Positions 63,098 through 64,000 of a stretch of 64,000 bases of DNA are shown piece by piece. Source of the DNA: Nymphaea colorata (Eukaryota; Streptophyta; Magnoliopsida; Nymphaeales; Nymphaeaceae). The notes beneath the pieces were generated by a model, which saw only the letters and a list, made by a program, of their open reading frames with translations, had not been told where the DNA came from and ran no database searches. Each line of letters starts with the position of its first letter. The first letter of the stretch is position 1. Location: contig NC_045150.1 in assembly GCF_008831285.2 (NCBI RefSeq), positions 8,506,001 to 8,570,000 on the forward strand, read 5' to 3'. The position numbers were made by a program, and so were the translations under genes.

Positions 63098-64000
63098 GCT
63101 AGAAATCCTCTTCCTCCACCCTATGCTTCGAGGCGGAGGGTTTCTGAAACCAGAGGAAGCCCTCTGCCTCTGAAACACTCTCAAGCGGAGGGTTTCAGAG
63201 TTCAAGGGTTTCCTCTGCAAATCCTCCGTACCCACTCAAGATATGCTTATGGGGCTCTATGTAGTAACGGTGGGCATATAATAGACGGCGTCCTCAAGGC
63301 ATAGCCTCAGCTCGAGGGCTTATCACTGCATTACATAGTTTATCACTTGCTTCTTCTTGCCTGCTATCTGCATCTAATTTCCATCTTGTGTCAGTTGGGG
63401 TTCATAAAAGAGTTAAACAAGATAATTTTGTTGCTAACTGTAAATACGAATTCATATCTTTGAGGCTTGTTTAGATTAATTTTTTTATTTCCAAGTGTAT
63501 GTAGAATACAAGTGGTGATTTATAGTTCTTTATTGCTTCATGGTTCTCTTTTGAGTGATTGGTATAAAAAAGTATCATATGATGCTATGAGCATGGCTCA
63601 AGCCTTTTGGTGTGTAGATAATCATTTTTTATAGCCAATTAATTGACGTCTTTGGAACTTTCTTTGTTGCTGTTTTCTTATGTTCGTTTACTCTTCCAAC
63701 CTAGTGTTCATCTTATATGGATTTATCTCCTTTATTCCCGCAAAGTCACCTTATTTTTTATCCGTTTGTGACTTCATCCTTCATGCCATTCTTTACATCT
63801 TGATTTCAGGATTGCGATACAATCTCTGTGACAGCTGCTGGGAGACTCAGGTTTTCCAAACCAAATAAATACTGGGTGGAGAGGTCCCAAAAGAGGGTAA
63901 GTGTTGTTGAAAATTGGCTGATTTCAGCTTATTTTATATGTCTTATGAGCTGTATGATCATTCAGGAAATAAGATGTGCCTCTGATGTTTCTAATGTGTT
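62435..64000 (+). mobile_element. Long member of the 31240 element family, running off the window
   Basis: The left end GGGGCGTTTGATGCGCC is almost identical to that of the 31240 element, followed by the same order of blocks: CTGTTCAYYGAGAAAAA, AAACAYAGAARTTTTTTTTCG, ATCGTTGGGGTCGA, TTATTTTTACCGG, then a GC-rich leader. Translated segments of the two leaders align (LLSLSASE in both). After the leader comes an ATG/GT exon end (63056-63060), a long CT-rich stretch, and a candidate second exon at 63810-63896. No right end was found before 64000. I infer a larger, possibly gene-carrying, relative of the short elements. Confidence 0.5.
63056..63896 (+). CDS. Putative 5' end of an unrecognised spliced gene
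   Basis: An ATG directly abuts a good donor (ATG/GTAAGAG, 63056-63063). After a ~750-bp intron with a TTGATTTCAG acceptor, an 87-nt open exon (63810-63896) ends at a strong donor AGG/GTAAGTG. The joined peptide would be M plus 29 residues beginning DCDTISVTAAGRLRFSK and ending in YWVERSQKR. The frame is clean and the splice sites are good, but I do not recognise the protein and the rest lies beyond the window. It could be an element-encoded gene or a captured host exon. Confidence 0.3.

Overview
This is nuclear DNA of a flowering plant. The protein genes are split by GT-AG introns, AT-rich intergenic DNA is full of microsatellites and degraded transposons, and the four complete gene models match plant families, including a plastid-targeted protein and a plant receptor kinase. 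There are no bacterial operons or plasmid features. I cannot name the species from the sequence alone.

Layout. (1) 1-1027, plus strand: the last exon of a GDP-fucose O-fucosyltransferase family gene, whose intron end and exon start are duplicated in tandem. (2) 1717-7286, minus: a complete 14-exon nucleobase-ascorbate transporter (520 aa, closest in my memory to plant NAT1/NAT3). (3) 12655-22461, minus: a complete 8-exon HCNGP/SAP30BP-like transcriptional regulator (474 aa). (4) 23625-26022, minus: a complete 2-exon leucine-rich-repeat receptor-like kinase (670 aa) resembling the CaMRLK/MEE62 group, with a pseudokinase-like catalytic loop. (5) 26023-41562: a 15-kb gene-poor block holding Harbinger/Tourist-like elements, a small MITE-like element, a decayed LINE fragment and several local duplications. 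(6) 41563-53918, minus: a gene of at least 13 exons for a plastid membrane protein like Arabidopsis At5g03900, with a triplicated ~330-bp repeat in intron 1. (7) 56131-56214, plus: an intronless tRNA-Leu(CAA). (8) 56215-64000: repeat-rich DNA ending in two mobile-element candidates. The last shares its 5' end with the elements at 31 and 34 kb and may carry the start of a spliced gene that runs off the window.

The genes are unrelated housekeeping and signalling genes rather than a pathway cluster. The reading frames of genes 2, 3 and 4 were rebuilt exon by exon; their exon lengths sum to whole codons (1563, 1425 and 2013 nt including stop), a strong internal check that they are intact. No clearly novel multi-gene system was seen. 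The most interesting material is the recurring element family at 31240, 33533 and 62435, the exon duplication at the left edge, and the intronic tandem triplication near 51.2-52.1 kb.
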